A stretch of DNA of 28,589 nucleotides from Bacteroidota bacterium. GTDB taxonomy: Bacteria; Bacteroidota; Bacteroidia; Chitinophagales; Chitinophagaceae. Under the pieces are notes generated by a model, which was not told where the DNA came from, made no database searches, and worked only from the letters and a program-made list of their open reading frames with translations. Shown here piece after piece: positions 15,860 to 24,989 of the stretch. Within the stretch, counting starts at the first letter, position 1, and each line of letters begins with the position of its first letter. The DNA lies in contig JAEZRL010000131.1 of the NCBI GenBank assembly GCA_023440945.1, forward strand, positions 1-28,589, in the 5' to 3' direction. Made by a program: the position numbers and the translations under genes.

Positions 15860-16915
15860 TTATCTTTCAGCGTATTGTTTTTCGTAGTATTGTTTGTATG
15901 CACCACTTGTTACATCCAGAAGCCACTGCTGATTTTCAAGATACCAGTCAATTGTTTTACTTAAGCCTTCTTCGAATGTTACAGAAGGTTTCCAGCCCAA
16001 TTCTTTATTGATCTTTGTTGCATCAATAGCATACCGTAAATCGTGGCCAGGCCTGTCTTTTACATAAGTGATAAGCTTTTCACTTTCCCCTGCTGCTCTG
16101 CCCAATTTTTCATCCATCAGTTTGCAAAGCAGTTTGATAAGATCAAGATTTTTCCATTCATTGAATCCACCAATGTTATAGGTTTCTTTATCTTTTCCTT
16201 CATGAAAAACAAGATCAATTGCACGTGCATGATCAATTACAAAAAGCCAGTCTCTTGTGTTTTCACCTTTTCCATAAACAGGTAAAGGTTTTTTCTGAAG
16301 AATGTTGTGGATGAATAAAGGAATAAGTTTTTCAGGGAATTGATTAGGGCCGTAATTATTGGAACAATTTGTAACAACAATTGGAAGATGATATGTTTCG
16401 CCGTAAGCTCTTACAAAATGATCGGAAGAAGCTTTACTTGCTGAATAAGGTGAATTAGGTGAATAACATGTTGTTTCTGTAAAGAAACCCTCATCGCCTA
16501 AAGTACCATAAACTTCATCTGTTGAAATATGGTAAAAACGATGATTACTTATATCGTTTTTCCAAAAATCTTTCGCCACATTCAGCAGGTTAACAGTACC
16601 AACAATGTTTGTATAAATAAAATCAAGCGGAGATAAAATAGAACGGTCAACATGTGATTCTGCAGCCAGGTGAATAACATCCGTTGCATCGTATTTATCA
16701 AATACAGCTTTCAATTCATCAACCTTAAGGATGTCTGCTTTTTCAAAAACATAATTTGGTTTATCCTGAATATCCGTTAAGTTTTCAAGATTGCCTGCAT
16801 ACGTAAGTGCATCCAGATTGATGATGGTATAATCAGGGTATTTGTTTACAAATAATCTTACAACATGAGAGCCGATAAAACCTGCTCCACCTGTGATGAT
16901 AATCTTCTTTGACAT
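15860..16915 (-). CDS. rfbB: dTDP-glucose 4,6-dehydratase RfbB/RmlB
   Basis: This 351-residue extended short-chain dehydrogenase has the NAD-binding motif GGAGFIGSH (9-17), the active-site motif TDEVYG (132-137) with the D-E pair typical of 4,6-dehydratases, and the catalytic YSASK (Y157, K161). NNYGPNQFPEKLIP and DRPGHDLRYAID are family-specific stretches for substrate binding. It converts dTDP-glucose to dTDP-4-keto-6-deoxyglucose. It lies between the UDP-glucuronate epimerase and rfbC, with intergenic gaps on each side occupied by palindromic elements. Confidence 0.97.
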   Translation of the reverse strand: MSKKIIITGGAGFIGSHVVRLFVNKYPDYTIINLDALTYAGNLENLTDIQDKPNYVFEKADILKVDELKAVFDKYDATDVIHLAAESHVDRSILSPLDFIYTNIVGTVNLLNVAKDFWKNDISNHRFYHISTDEVYGTLGDEGFFTETTCYSPNSPYSASKASSDHFVRAYGETYHLPIVVTNCSNNYGPNQFPEKLIPLFIHNILQKKPLPVYGKGENTRDWLFVIDHARAIDLVFHEGKDKETYNIGGFNEWKNLDLIKLLCKLMDEKLGRAAGESEKLITYVKDRPGHDLRYAIDATKINKELGWKPSVTFEEGLSKTIDWYLENQQWLLDVTSGAYKQYYEKQYAER

Positions 16916-16933
16916 GCATTGTTTGTTTTAAAA

Positions 16934-17000
16934 TGCCGAATAGTATTGTTGCTGTACAAGAGTGCGACGCAAGTAAAGCTAAATTGGTGATACTGCGGCA
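16934..17000. repeat. nested-palindrome element, possible fourth or sister repeat
   Basis: TGCCG (16934-16938) opens and CGGCA (16996-17000) closes a 67-bp unit. Inside, AGTAT pairs with ATACT, and TTGC with GCAA around TGTACAAGAGTGCGAC. Length and nested design equal those of copies 1-3, and GTACAAG plus AGTG recall copy 2 read on the other strand, but the core sequence is different. It fills the gap between the epimerase and rfbB. Confidence 0.5.
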
Positions 17001-17016
17001 GGGTTGAATGAAAAAT

Positions 17017-18069
17017 TTAGTGAACGCTATAATAGTTTTTGTACCAGTTGATAAATTGTTGAATACCGTGTTGGATAGACGTAGCGGGTTTGTAACCAAG
17101 ATCGTTGATAAGATCGGTAACATCCGCATAAGTTGAAGGAACATCACCGGGCTGCAACGGCTGAAAATCTTTTATTGCTTCTTTACCAGTTTCTTTTTCG
17201 ATAGCTTCAACAAAATCCATCAATCTCACAGGTGCATTATTGCCTATGTTGTACACTTTATAAGGCGCACTTGACATAGATGCATCAGAGGTGCTTGCCT
17301 TCCAGTTTTCATTGCTTTGCGGTGCATGATGAATAACCCGTACAATGCCTTCTACAATATCATCTATATAGGTAAAGTCACGCAGCATATTTCCATTATT
17401 GAATATTTGAATGGGTTTGTTTTCAAGAATATTTTTTGTGAAGATGAAAAGCGCCATATCAGGTCTGCCCCATGGACCATAAACTGTAAAAAAGCGAAGA
17501 CCGGTTGTAGGAATATTGAAAAGATGGCTGTAAACATGTGCCATCAATTCATTGCTTTTTTTACTTGCTGCATATAGAGATATCGGATGATCAACATTGT
17601 GCGCTGTTGAAAAAGGGTTTTCATCATTCAATCCATAAACACTTGAACTGCTGGCATATACAAGATGTTTAACATTGTTGTGCCTGCAGCATTCAAGAAT
17701 ATTTACAAAGCCAACAATGTTACTGTTTACATACGCATCAGGATTTGTTAAGCTGTAACGAACGCCGGCCTGTGCAGCAAGATTAACAACAACATCAGGT
17801 TGTTCGTTTGCAAAAACCTTCTCAAGATTTTGTTTGTCTTCGAGATGAAGCTGGTAAAAAGAATAAGATGATTTATCGCTTTCTGCTTTTTTATTGTATT
17901 CAATATTATTCTTGCCGATGCCTGCAAATTGAAGTCTGTTATATTTAAGATTCACATCATAATAATCATTAATAGTATCCACACCAATAACAGTGTGTCC
18001 ATCTTTTAATAAACGATTCGTAAGGTGAAAGCCGATAAAACCTGCAGTGCCTGTGATAAGAATTTTCAT
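17017..18069 (-). CDS. UDP-glucuronate 4-epimerase (capsular NAD-dependent epimerase)
   Basis: This 350-residue extended SDR has NAD-binding GTAGFIGFH (7-15), VGVDTINDYYDVNLKYNRL near 28-46 (the N-D-Y-Y-D-V stretch is characteristic of UDP-glucuronate 4-epimerases of the CapI/LpsL group), AAQAGVRYSL (98-107), the serine motif SSSSVYG (140-146), catalytic Y166/K170, GPWGRPDMALF, and MLRDFTYIDDIVEGI. It would make UDP-galacturonate from UDP-glucuronate as a precursor for the locus polymer. No UDP-glucose dehydrogenase is in the window. Distinction from UDP-glucose/galactose 4-epimerase rests on these motifs and is fairly secure. Confidence 0.88.
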   Translation of the reverse strand: MKILITGTAGFIGFHLTNRLLKDGHTVIGVDTINDYYDVNLKYNRLQFAGIGKNNIEYNKKAESDKSSYSFYQLHLEDKQNLEKVFANEQPDVVVNLAAQAGVRYSLTNPDAYVNSNIVGFVNILECCRHNNVKHLVYASSSSVYGLNDENPFSTAHNVDHPISLYAASKKSNELMAHVYSHLFNIPTTGLRFFTVYGPWGRPDMALFIFTKNILENKPIQIFNNGNMLRDFTYIDDIVEGIVRVIHHAPQSNENWKASTSDASMSSAPYKVYNIGNNAPVRLMDFVEAIEKETGKEAIKDFQPLQPGDVPSTYADVTDLINDLGYKPATSIQHGIQQFINWYKNYYSVH

Positions 18070-18079
18070 TGGTGTTTTG

Positions 18080-19267
18080 TTATTTGTTCAATAAAAAATG
18101 ATAATACTCCTTTATGTCATGCAGCAATCTTTCATTCGAAAATTTTTCGGTAGCAAAATAATTGCCTGCATCTCCCATTTGTTTTCTAAGAAAAGGATTT
18201 TCTAATAGCTTTATTAAATAGTTGGCAAAGGTATTCACATCAAAACTATTCACTAAAAAACCTGTTTTTCCATCTATCACCGTATCGCGAACACCTCCCA
18301 CATTAGTTGACACTACCGGTTTCCCGGCAGTCTGTGCTTCTATCAGCGAAACAGGCGTGCCTTCATTCAAAGAAGTTAAAGCAACAATATCAAGTCCTGC
18401 AAAAGCAAAATCAATATTTGTAATCCATGAAGTGCATATAACAGCAGCTTTTTTCTGTTCATCAGGAAAGTAACAGTAGTCAAGCTTTTTTTCTTTTATT
18501 TTCGACTCTATATCTATTCGTAAATCCCCATCGCCAATAATAACAAACCGTACTTTTTTATTTGTTTTCTTTAATACTTCAGCGGCAACATCAATAAAAA
18601 AATCATGGTTTTTTATTGGAACTATTCTGCCAACCAGACCAATAGCAACTTCATCTTCGTCAATTAAATATCTGCTTCTGAAAATTCTTCTTTTTGCACA
18701 TTGGTCCTTTTGAAACTTGTGAATATCTAAACCTAAAGGAATAATTTTTACTTTGTCAGGTTTGCATACCTTATACACATCCGCCAGTTCATGCTTCTGC
18801 TGATTACTGATTGCAACGATGCCATCAGAGATATTAGCTAAAAAACGTTCTGTTTGAATAATGGCATTTGTTTTTGCTTTATTAAAATAGCTATGAAAAA
18901 CATGGCCATGAAAAGTGTGAATAATGGCGGGAACATGGCAACGTTTTGCAGCCAATCGGCCGATAATTCCTGCTTTTGCCGAATGTGTGTGAACAATATC
19001 AGGTTCAAACTCTTTAATAACTTTCTTTATCGTTTGATAAGATGTATAATCAAGTTTCGGATTCACTGCTCGTTTCATTGCTTCTACCTGAACAACACGT
19101 ATACCCATATCTTCAACAATATGTGCAGCGTCTTTTTCATGATCATCTTTTCCTCCAACAATCAGTAATGTTTCAAATTCCGGCTGAAGGAATTTAGTAA
19201 GAGTTGCGGTTATTGTGGCAGGCCCTCCAATAACAAACCGACTTAATATTTGAATTACACGGGGCAT
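18080..19267 (-). CDS. glycosyltransferase family 4
   Basis: This 395-residue GT-B enzyme starts MPRVIQILSRFVIGGPATIT, the glycine-rich opening of many GT4 proteins. HTHSAKAGIIGRLAA (93-107) and HTFHGHVFHSYF (117-128) mark the acceptor domain. The EX7E motif (E302, E310) lies in NEGTPVSLIEAQTAGKPVVST followed by NVGGVRDTV. It likely transfers a sugar to the lipid-linked repeat unit at the inner membrane. It is 10 bases upstream of the epimerase gene in the same operon. No specific donor can be named; its start to FHGHVFHSYF resembles transferases acting early in capsule repeat assembly, but this is weak. Confidence 0.88.
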   Translation of the reverse strand: MPRVIQILSRFVIGGPATITATLTKFLQPEFETLLIVGGKDDHEKDAAHIVEDMGIRVVQVEAMKRAVNPKLDYTSYQTIKKVIKEFEPDIVHTHSAKAGIIGRLAAKRCHVPAIIHTFHGHVFHSYFNKAKTNAIIQTERFLANISDGIVAISNQQKHELADVYKVCKPDKVKIIPLGLDIHKFQKDQCAKRRIFRSRYLIDEDEVAIGLVGRIVPIKNHDFFIDVAAEVLKKTNKKVRFVIIGDGDLRIDIESKIKEKKLDYCYFPDEQKKAAVICTSWITNIDFAFAGLDIVALTSLNEGTPVSLIEAQTAGKPVVSTNVGGVRDTVIDGKTGFLVNSFDVNTFANYLIKLLENPFLRKQMGDAGNYFATEKFSNERLLHDIKEYYHFLLNK

Positions 19268-19328
19268 TAGGATGGAAAGATACTTTTTGAATTTTAGATA
19301 TTGGATTAACTCTCGCTTAAGGGCCGTT

Positions 19329-21392
19329 TTATACTTCAGCTACATTGCATATTTCAAAATGAAGCTTTTCTTTCTCTTTTATTTTTGTTGGTTCAGAAGC
19401 GAGCACCAAGTCAAAAATATCGAGATAATATTTATAATTCGCTTCTACAGAATAATAATGTTCTACAATTCTTATATTTTCTTCACCAACTATTTGTTTA
19501 AAATATATTTTCTCATTAATTACTTTTTCAAAACAGGCTTCCCATTCAGTTGTAGAATTTGCATGAAGATTTTTGCTGTTTCTGTTGATCTTTACATTTG
19601 CTTCTAATGGAGTTGAAATAGTAGGTACGCCACAAGCCATATACTGCACAAGTTTAAATCCGCATTTTCCTTTTTCAAAAGGTTCATCCGCTAAAGGCAT
19701 TATACCAATGTCAAATGAGTGAAGAAGCGGCACTTCTGTTTCACTATTCCAATTTTCCAGTTTGTAATTGATACCATCAAGCAGATGAAGGTCTTTTTTA
19801 TTAAATCCGATGAGGAAAAGTTCGATATCGTATTTAGTTTGTATTCTTCTAATTGCTTCGGTAACAATTGAGAGATAGCAACTGGTTGTACCGGAACCTA
19901 TCCAGCCAATTCTAAATGTTTTCCGGGATGTTGCAATGATAGGTTTATTATAATTTTCAAAAACAATCGAGGTTGGGATCTCAATAGTGTTAGGATTATA
20001 TTTTCTCAGTGTGTTGGTTAAATATGGACTTCCGGTTATAACCACATCTGCAAGCTTTACCAATCGGTTTATTTTGCTTCCTAAAAGCTTTTGTATGACA
20101 GGATTTTTAGTTTGGTCATAAATGTGAAAGATTGCATCGTCAAAATCAAGTATGATATTTTTCTTATTTCTCAATAACCATTTTTCAATAAAGTATGGTA
20201 CAAAGGGAAAGAGTTCCCGTTCGATAAAAATGATATCATATTTTTTTAAGAAAAGGATTTGAAAGAAGCGTTTGCAATAATGAAATAGGATGGTCAGAAT
20301 AGATTTTCTATTTTCTTCATATAGTATTTGAATATATTTTGAAGGGAACAAAGGTTTACATTCAATTGTATATCCTTCTTTTTTGAAGTAAGGAAAGTAT
20401 TGATAACTTCTATAACGGCTTGCTGAGCCAGCTTCAGTATATTTTGTGAAATAGAGTATTTTTTTTCCTGTATCTTTTGATGAGTAGTTAGATTGTTTCT
20501 TAAAAAATAATAGATATGCTTTGAAGGTTTCTTTTATTCCTTTTTTACTTCCTTTCAATATTTGAAATACCATTCTTGAGAAGGGCTCAACAAAAACAGT
20601 AGCTATGAAAAGAGTTATGTAACTAAGAGAGTTAAAATGCTTTCGGGCATATTTCAAGCGGCTTTGTATGATATAATAAAGTTTTGCACTTACTGAATTC
20701 TCTGTTGAACTCATTCCTTCATGTTCAACTTGAATTGTTGAATTATAATACACCTTACCGCCATTGCTCCATACTTTTTTGCAAAAGTCCATATCTTCAT
20801 AAAACATGAAAAACCGGTCATCCATTAACCCAAACTTATCTATAAACTCTTTCCTTATAAACATAAAAGCACCCATTACCTGATCAACGAGAACCGAGTG
20901 TGAATGATCCCACTCAATCATCAAAGATGCGCCTTTAGAACGTTTGAAAATTTTATTTAGGCCAAATATTTCATTCAAGAAATTATGCACTTGAGGAAAT
21001 CTTGAGCATGAAGCTGCAATTTCGTTTTGTGTATTCAAATGCTGTACACCGAGAACCGTTACTTCTTTATTCTTTTCCATGAAATGAAAAGAGTCGTACA
21101 AGGTGTTTTTTTTAAGAACGGTATCCGGATTTAAAAGCAAAACGTATGAATGTGTACATGATGTGAGTGCCTGGTTACATGCATATCCAAAACCTTTATT
21201 ACAATCATTAATAATCAGTTGTAAGTTTTCATGTCCTTGTAAATCTTTCAATTCTCTTTCGTTGGAATTACTGGCTATTATTATTGAAACTTCTATACCA
21301 CCAAAATCGCTTGCTTCAATACTTTTCAATAAAGGTTTCAGTTTATTCAGAGAATAATAATTCACTATTATAATATCAATTCCTTCTTTCAT
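19329..21392 (-). CDS. fused GT2-GT4 bifunctional glycosyltransferase
   Basis: The 687-residue protein carries two complete-looking transferase modules. Residues 1 to about 300 are GT2 (GT-A fold): IDIIIVNYYSLNKLKPLLKS at 5-24, LLLNPDTVL with the NPD metal-site variant at 85-93, and FFMFYEDMDFC (194-204). Residues about 310-670 are GT4-like (GT-B): ILYFTKYTEAGSASRYRSYQ at 312-331, DFDDAIF (416-422), and CGFKLVQYMACGVPTIST (577-594) as the donor-binding region. Two short hydrophobic stretches near 255-280 may touch the membrane. It probably adds two successive sugars of the repeat unit. No stop or frameshift lies between the modules, so it is a true fusion. Confidence 0.85.
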   Translation of the reverse strand: MKEGIDIIIVNYYSLNKLKPLLKSIEASDFGGIEVSIIIASNSNERELKDLQGHENLQLIINDCNKGFGYACNQALTSCTHSYVLLLNPDTVLKKNTLYDSFHFMEKNKEVTVLGVQHLNTQNEIAASCSRFPQVHNFLNEIFGLNKIFKRSKGASLMIEWDHSHSVLVDQVMGAFMFIRKEFIDKFGLMDDRFFMFYEDMDFCKKVWSNGGKVYYNSTIQVEHEGMSSTENSVSAKLYYIIQSRLKYARKHFNSLSYITLFIATVFVEPFSRMVFQILKGSKKGIKETFKAYLLFFKKQSNYSSKDTGKKILYFTKYTEAGSASRYRSYQYFPYFKKEGYTIECKPLFPSKYIQILYEENRKSILTILFHYCKRFFQILFLKKYDIIFIERELFPFVPYFIEKWLLRNKKNIILDFDDAIFHIYDQTKNPVIQKLLGSKINRLVKLADVVITGSPYLTNTLRKYNPNTIEIPTSIVFENYNKPIIATSRKTFRIGWIGSGTTSCYLSIVTEAIRRIQTKYDIELFLIGFNKKDLHLLDGINYKLENWNSETEVPLLHSFDIGIMPLADEPFEKGKCGFKLVQYMACGVPTISTPLEANVKINRNSKNLHANSTTEWEACFEKVINEKIYFKQIVGEENIRIVEHYYSVEANYKYYLDIFDLVLASEPTKIKEKEKLHFEICNVAEV

Positions 21393-21419
21393 AGTACTTA
21401 TAAGTACGTATAATTTTTG

Positions 21420-22688
21420 CTAGCTACTTATAGTTACCAAAGTTATATTGGTACTATTCCTGTATTTAAAAAAAGGTTGGGCTATGAGCATAAGAATTAT
21501 CATTTGCAACCATGTTGATAGTAGTGTTACATACTGATCTTGAAAAAAAGACATTAGTAATGGATATAAAAGTAAACTGTACCCAAAAAAATAATTGAAA
21601 TTTCTCTCTGCTCTATAATAAAAATAGCTGTGGATATAACCCCATACGCTTAGAAATAATAAGCCAAGCCATGAAAAGTCTTTTATGTAAGGATAATAGA
21701 CTGAATAAGTATTTGCAATGATGGGATTTGTGATAAAAGGCATAACAAGATTATTAGGTTCTGCTTTTGTTATGCCAATTGAATGCGCAATAGCAATAAA
21801 AAACCGAAAGGTATTTTCTCCATAATCCAAATGAAAACTGCCTGTAATTACATAATTAAAACAGTAGAAGCCGGCCAAGATATAGGAACTGAGAATGTTG
21901 AAAATAGAGCCGGCGTTTTCAGTAAATGTTTGATCTGTATCGCCACCCTTTTGCAAAAGAACAGAAAAAACAGAATATACGATCAGTGCAAAAAGAAACA
22001 TAAGTGCATAATCTTTAAACCTGATATTTCTTTTAATGATCCTGCTTCCCAAATAAATACAAAAAACGAATAAGATATAAGTACGTCCTGCTGATAAAAG
22101 TGAATAGGCGATAACAAGTGTATATAAGCTGTATTTATATAGTTTGCCCCATAAATCTTTCGGTTTTTGTTGGGTAAAATTGAACTTGTAAACAGCAACT
22201 GCAAAAGTAAAGAAGGCAAGTGAATTGGTATATTTTATCCAACCTATATCTGCTTGTTCAATAGAGAATTCATATCTAAGAACGATAAGAAATTGGCCTG
22301 GAACATCCGAGTTATTCACAAGATTTATGATCTTATATAAATAAAGAGGAAAGAGAACAAGCAGAATGATAAAAAGAATCTTATCTAATGAATACAAAAC
22401 TTCCGGTGTGTTTCGTTGTCTTTCCTGAAAGTCTAGAGCCTTTCTCTTTACAGCAAATAAACTTCCTGCAGAAAACAATGTTTGTCCTGATAAAAATATT
22501 AATAATGTTTTCCAGCTAACAAAATAATAATCTGAAGATTTACCAATAATAAACAGAGCATAGAATACATACAAAAACGTCCAGAGAAGATTATATAAAG
22601 CAGGGGGAAAAAATACATCTGTGTTTAACGAATAAGTAAATGCAAACAATGATGCAGAAAGTAAGATGATAAATATTATTTCAATCAT
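21420..22688 (-). CDS. O-antigen/capsule polymerase, Wzy-like
   Basis: This 422-residue protein has about ten to twelve hydrophobic segments and little charged sequence, with a larger loop around residues 245-300 (GGDTDQTFTENAGSIF...DYGENTFRFF) as expected for the periplasmic loop of Wzy polymerases. Wzy proteins are poorly conserved, so the call rests on topology and on position directly after the flippase, with which it overlaps by eight bases (22681-22688), and before glycosyltransferases. It would link repeat units on the periplasmic face of the inner membrane. An O-antigen ligase fold is the main alternative. Confidence 0.72.
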   Translation of the reverse strand: MIEIIFIILLSASLFAFTYSLNTDVFFPPALYNLLWTFLYVFYALFIIGKSSDYYFVSWKTLLIFLSGQTLFSAGSLFAVKRKALDFQERQRNTPEVLYSLDKILFIILLVLFPLYLYKIINLVNNSDVPGQFLIVLRYEFSIEQADIGWIKYTNSLAFFTFAVAVYKFNFTQQKPKDLWGKLYKYSLYTLVIAYSLLSAGRTYILFVFCIYLGSRIIKRNIRFKDYALMFLFALIVYSVFSVLLQKGGDTDQTFTENAGSIFNILSSYILAGFYCFNYVITGSFHLDYGENTFRFFIAIAHSIGITKAEPNNLVMPFITNPIIANTYSVYYPYIKDFSWLGLLFLSVWGYIHSYFYYRAERNFNYFFGYSLLLYPLLMSFFQDQYVTLLSTWLQMIILMLIAQPFFKYRNSTNITLVTISS

Positions 22689-23946
22689 TTTTTCTAAACA
22701 ACAGGCAAATAACTATAAATAATCCGTAAACCAGTGAAGCAAGCAGTGTGGTTACTGCAGGCACAAGAAGCGTTTGAAACATCTGCAGTAGTATAATGTT
22801 TGCTATAGAGTTAAATACGAGTGCTATTGCTACGCCTATAGCCATCAGCCATGTTTTCTTTCTTAACTCTAAAGGTTTATGTAACAGGATACAAAACTGC
22901 CAAATAAATACACCACAATAGATCAGCAATAAAATAACGAGATCATCGTTTGTTATTTTTTGTTTGAAAAACAAGTTCCATAGATCAACACCAAAAAAGA
23001 GAATTAGTACGAGACCGGCAACAAACAAAAAAAGTTCAACTGCAACTGCCCGTTTTATATTTTTAAAAGCAAGCTTTTTATTACCATTGTTATACAACCG
23101 GGTGATATGTGGATAGAAAGTCATTAAAACTGCAGCACAGGAAAGGGTAACTCCACGGTTTAAAATATCATATATAGATGAGTAATGACCTGCATCATCA
23201 TAATTAATAAGTCTGGCGATAATAAACCTGTCATTTACAGAAAGGGCAACCGATAAAGAAAGGAAAAATGCAACAGGAATTCCATAAGATAAAACTTCTT
23301 TCTTTATTTCTTTTTTTGATGCAATGCTATCATGAAAAAAAGATTGTTCGCTTTTGTTAACCTTTTTTCTGAAATAGATAATTAGTGGAATGAGATAAGA
23401 TAGTAATAAAGAGAGAGCTAGAATTTCGATTGCTAGATGATTACCAAATAAAGAATATAAAAAAAGAGGTAATGTGAAATTGATTAAAGTTCGAAGCAAT
23501 TCTAATAAAGCAACTTTTTTTGCCTGCTGATGTGCCTGTGAAGCAATAAGAGAAAAGTTATAATAACCAGAAAGAAAAAAAGCAGGAATGAAAAAAAGAA
23601 TATTTGGTAAGGATGTATGAGCAAAGAGAATTTGAAAAGCGATAAAAAAAACAAAACCAATAAACAAACTATTTCTGAGAAATGTGATAGAATGGTTTAA
23701 AAATGAACCAGGAAAAGAACTGTAAAACCTAATATAACTTTGACCGATCCATCCATAACAAAACATGGAAACAACATTTAAGGTGTTGTATGCAAGAGTG
23801 TATTCTGCATAAGAAGATGCACCATAAAGATTAACAACAAATGGAATAAATAAGAATGAAAAAAGCCCCGGTAAAATAATGCCGGTTCCATAATACAATA
23901 AGTCTAGAACTAAAGGTTTCTTATAAAGATTCAATGCGGTAAGCAA
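22681..23946 (-). CDS. Wzx-type flippase of the polysaccharide locus
   Basis: This 421-residue protein has about twelve membrane segments and starts with LYYGTGIILPGLFSFLFIPFVVNLYGASSYAEY, the first-helix region of the MOP/polysaccharide transporter family, with NDRFIIARLINYDDAGHYSSIYDI near residue 234-257 as a second family-like segment. The start is TTG at 23946, two bases after the upstream stop; the next ATG is past the first helix, so TTG is the only sensible start seen. It flips the undecaprenyl-linked repeat unit to the periplasm. Coupling to wzy by an eight-base overlap supports the role. Confidence 0.85.
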   Translation of the reverse strand: MLTALNLYKKPLVLDLLYYGTGIILPGLFSFLFIPFVVNLYGASSYAEYTLAYNTLNVVSMFCYGWIGQSYIRFYSSFPGSFLNHSITFLRNSLFIGFVFFIAFQILFAHTSLPNILFFIPAFFLSGYYNFSLIASQAHQQAKKVALLELLRTLINFTLPLFLYSLFGNHLAIEILALSLLLSYLIPLIIYFRKKVNKSEQSFFHDSIASKKEIKKEVLSYGIPVAFFLSLSVALSVNDRFIIARLINYDDAGHYSSIYDILNRGVTLSCAAVLMTFYPHITRLYNNGNKKLAFKNIKRAVAVELFLFVAGLVLILFFGVDLWNLFFKQKITNDDLVILLLIYCGVFIWQFCILLHKPLELRKKTWLMAIGVAIALVFNSIANIILLQMFQTLLVPAVTTLLASLVYGLFIVICLLFRKND

Positions 23947-23948
23947 AG

Positions 23949-24989
23949 TCAGGAAAAGTATGTAATAGTATTTTTAAGAAGCTTGATTACAATTAAAGAA
24001 ATAACTGCAAGAAATGTAAAGAAACAAATACTAAGCGGAATATAAAGGAAGGCAGAGTACGTTTTCTTTTTCAAAGGATATATTGGCTCATCTATTACTT
24101 GCATAAAAGGGGTTTGTTTCAGCAGTGTATATTTTGCTAATTCCAAGTTCTTCAAAAGTTCTGCATAAGCGGTGCCCATTACTGTTATATCTGTTTGCTT
24201 TTTTTGCACACCTACCTGCGATTCCTGGAAGGTTGGATTTAAATTGGCATCTAATAAACTTGCTTTGCCATATAAAGCCATGTTATATACATTCCGAATT
24301 GAATCCACCCTGCTTTGTAATATATTCACATTCAGCTTCGCCCTTTTTGTTTTTGTTGCTGTATAAAAATCAGAAACTTGCTGAACAAGTGTTTGCGTAA
24401 AGAGCTTCGCAAATTGTTCGTTGGTGATCTTAAAAGTTACCTCGTAAATATTCAACCTTTTATCTCTTTTTTGAATATCTAATAATGCCTTAGAAAAATA
24501 ATCATAGGTCTTTCCCATAATACTATCCTGCACACGGGTAAGATTTGAAGCATGAGCTGGGAAAAAATTTTGAGGTAAATCTGTCCTTTCTCTAATACCA
24601 CTGAAATCAAGATATTCATCAGCAAACGATTGGCTTCCGTTGTTATAAGGTTGAAGCAATGTTTGCTCCACCATCCTCCTGCTTTTAAAAAGTTCAATAA
24701 TATTATCTCCTGTAAAAATACTTCCGGCGTTTTGACCAATATCGAGGCCAAATTGAGATGCGATACTTATAAGACTAGATCCTCCTAATTTATCTTCGTC
24801 TTCAAGGGAGAAAGTTAATGTGGCGGTGTACAAGGGTTTTTTTACAGAGCAATAAATAATGCCCATTACAGCACCAAAGACTACTGCTGCGAAGATAAGA
24901 ATACGCTTCTTTTTTAAATAACGGAGAGTATGTTTGATGCGACTGCGTGTAAGCAAAAATGGGTGCTCAGTCGATACATTATCCATCAT
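23949..24989 (-). CDS. Wzz-like chain-length determinant / polysaccharide co-polymerase
   Basis: This 346-residue protein has a membrane segment at about 29-49 (RILIFAAVVFGAVMGIIYCSV) and a second at about 313-338, with a large periplasmic region between. The proline-containing stretch EPIYPLKKKTYS just before the second helix is typical of PCP proteins. The start overlaps the upstream exporter stop by four bases (ATGA). There is no C-terminal Walker-type tyrosine kinase, so it is PCP-1/PCP-2 without the BY-kinase domain of Wzc. It controls polymer length together with Wzy and contacts the outer-membrane exporter. Confidence 0.87.
   Translation of the reverse strand: MMDNVSTEHPFLLTRSRIKHTLRYLKKKRILIFAAVVFGAVMGIIYCSVKKPLYTATLTFSLEDEDKLGGSSLISIASQFGLDIGQNAGSIFTGDNIIELFKSRRMVEQTLLQPYNNGSQSFADEYLDFSGIRERTDLPQNFFPAHASNLTRVQDSIMGKTYDYFSKALLDIQKRDKRLNIYEVTFKITNEQFAKLFTQTLVQQVSDFYTATKTKRAKLNVNILQSRVDSIRNVYNMALYGKASLLDANLNPTFQESQVGVQKKQTDITVMGTAYAELLKNLELAKYTLLKQTPFMQVIDEPIYPLKKKTYSAFLYIPLSICFFTFLAVISLIVIKLLKNTITYFS

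Noticed and set aside
19272..19607. Plus-strand open frame of 111 codons rich in F and Y
   Set aside because: It is the complement of the 3' end of the GT2-GT4 gene plus the short gap; no start context or family pattern.
21420..23946. Recent horizontal transfer of the wzx-wzy region based on composition
   Set aside because: The region looks AT-richer by eye, but membrane-protein codon content could explain it and no base-composition calculation or mobile gene supports it.
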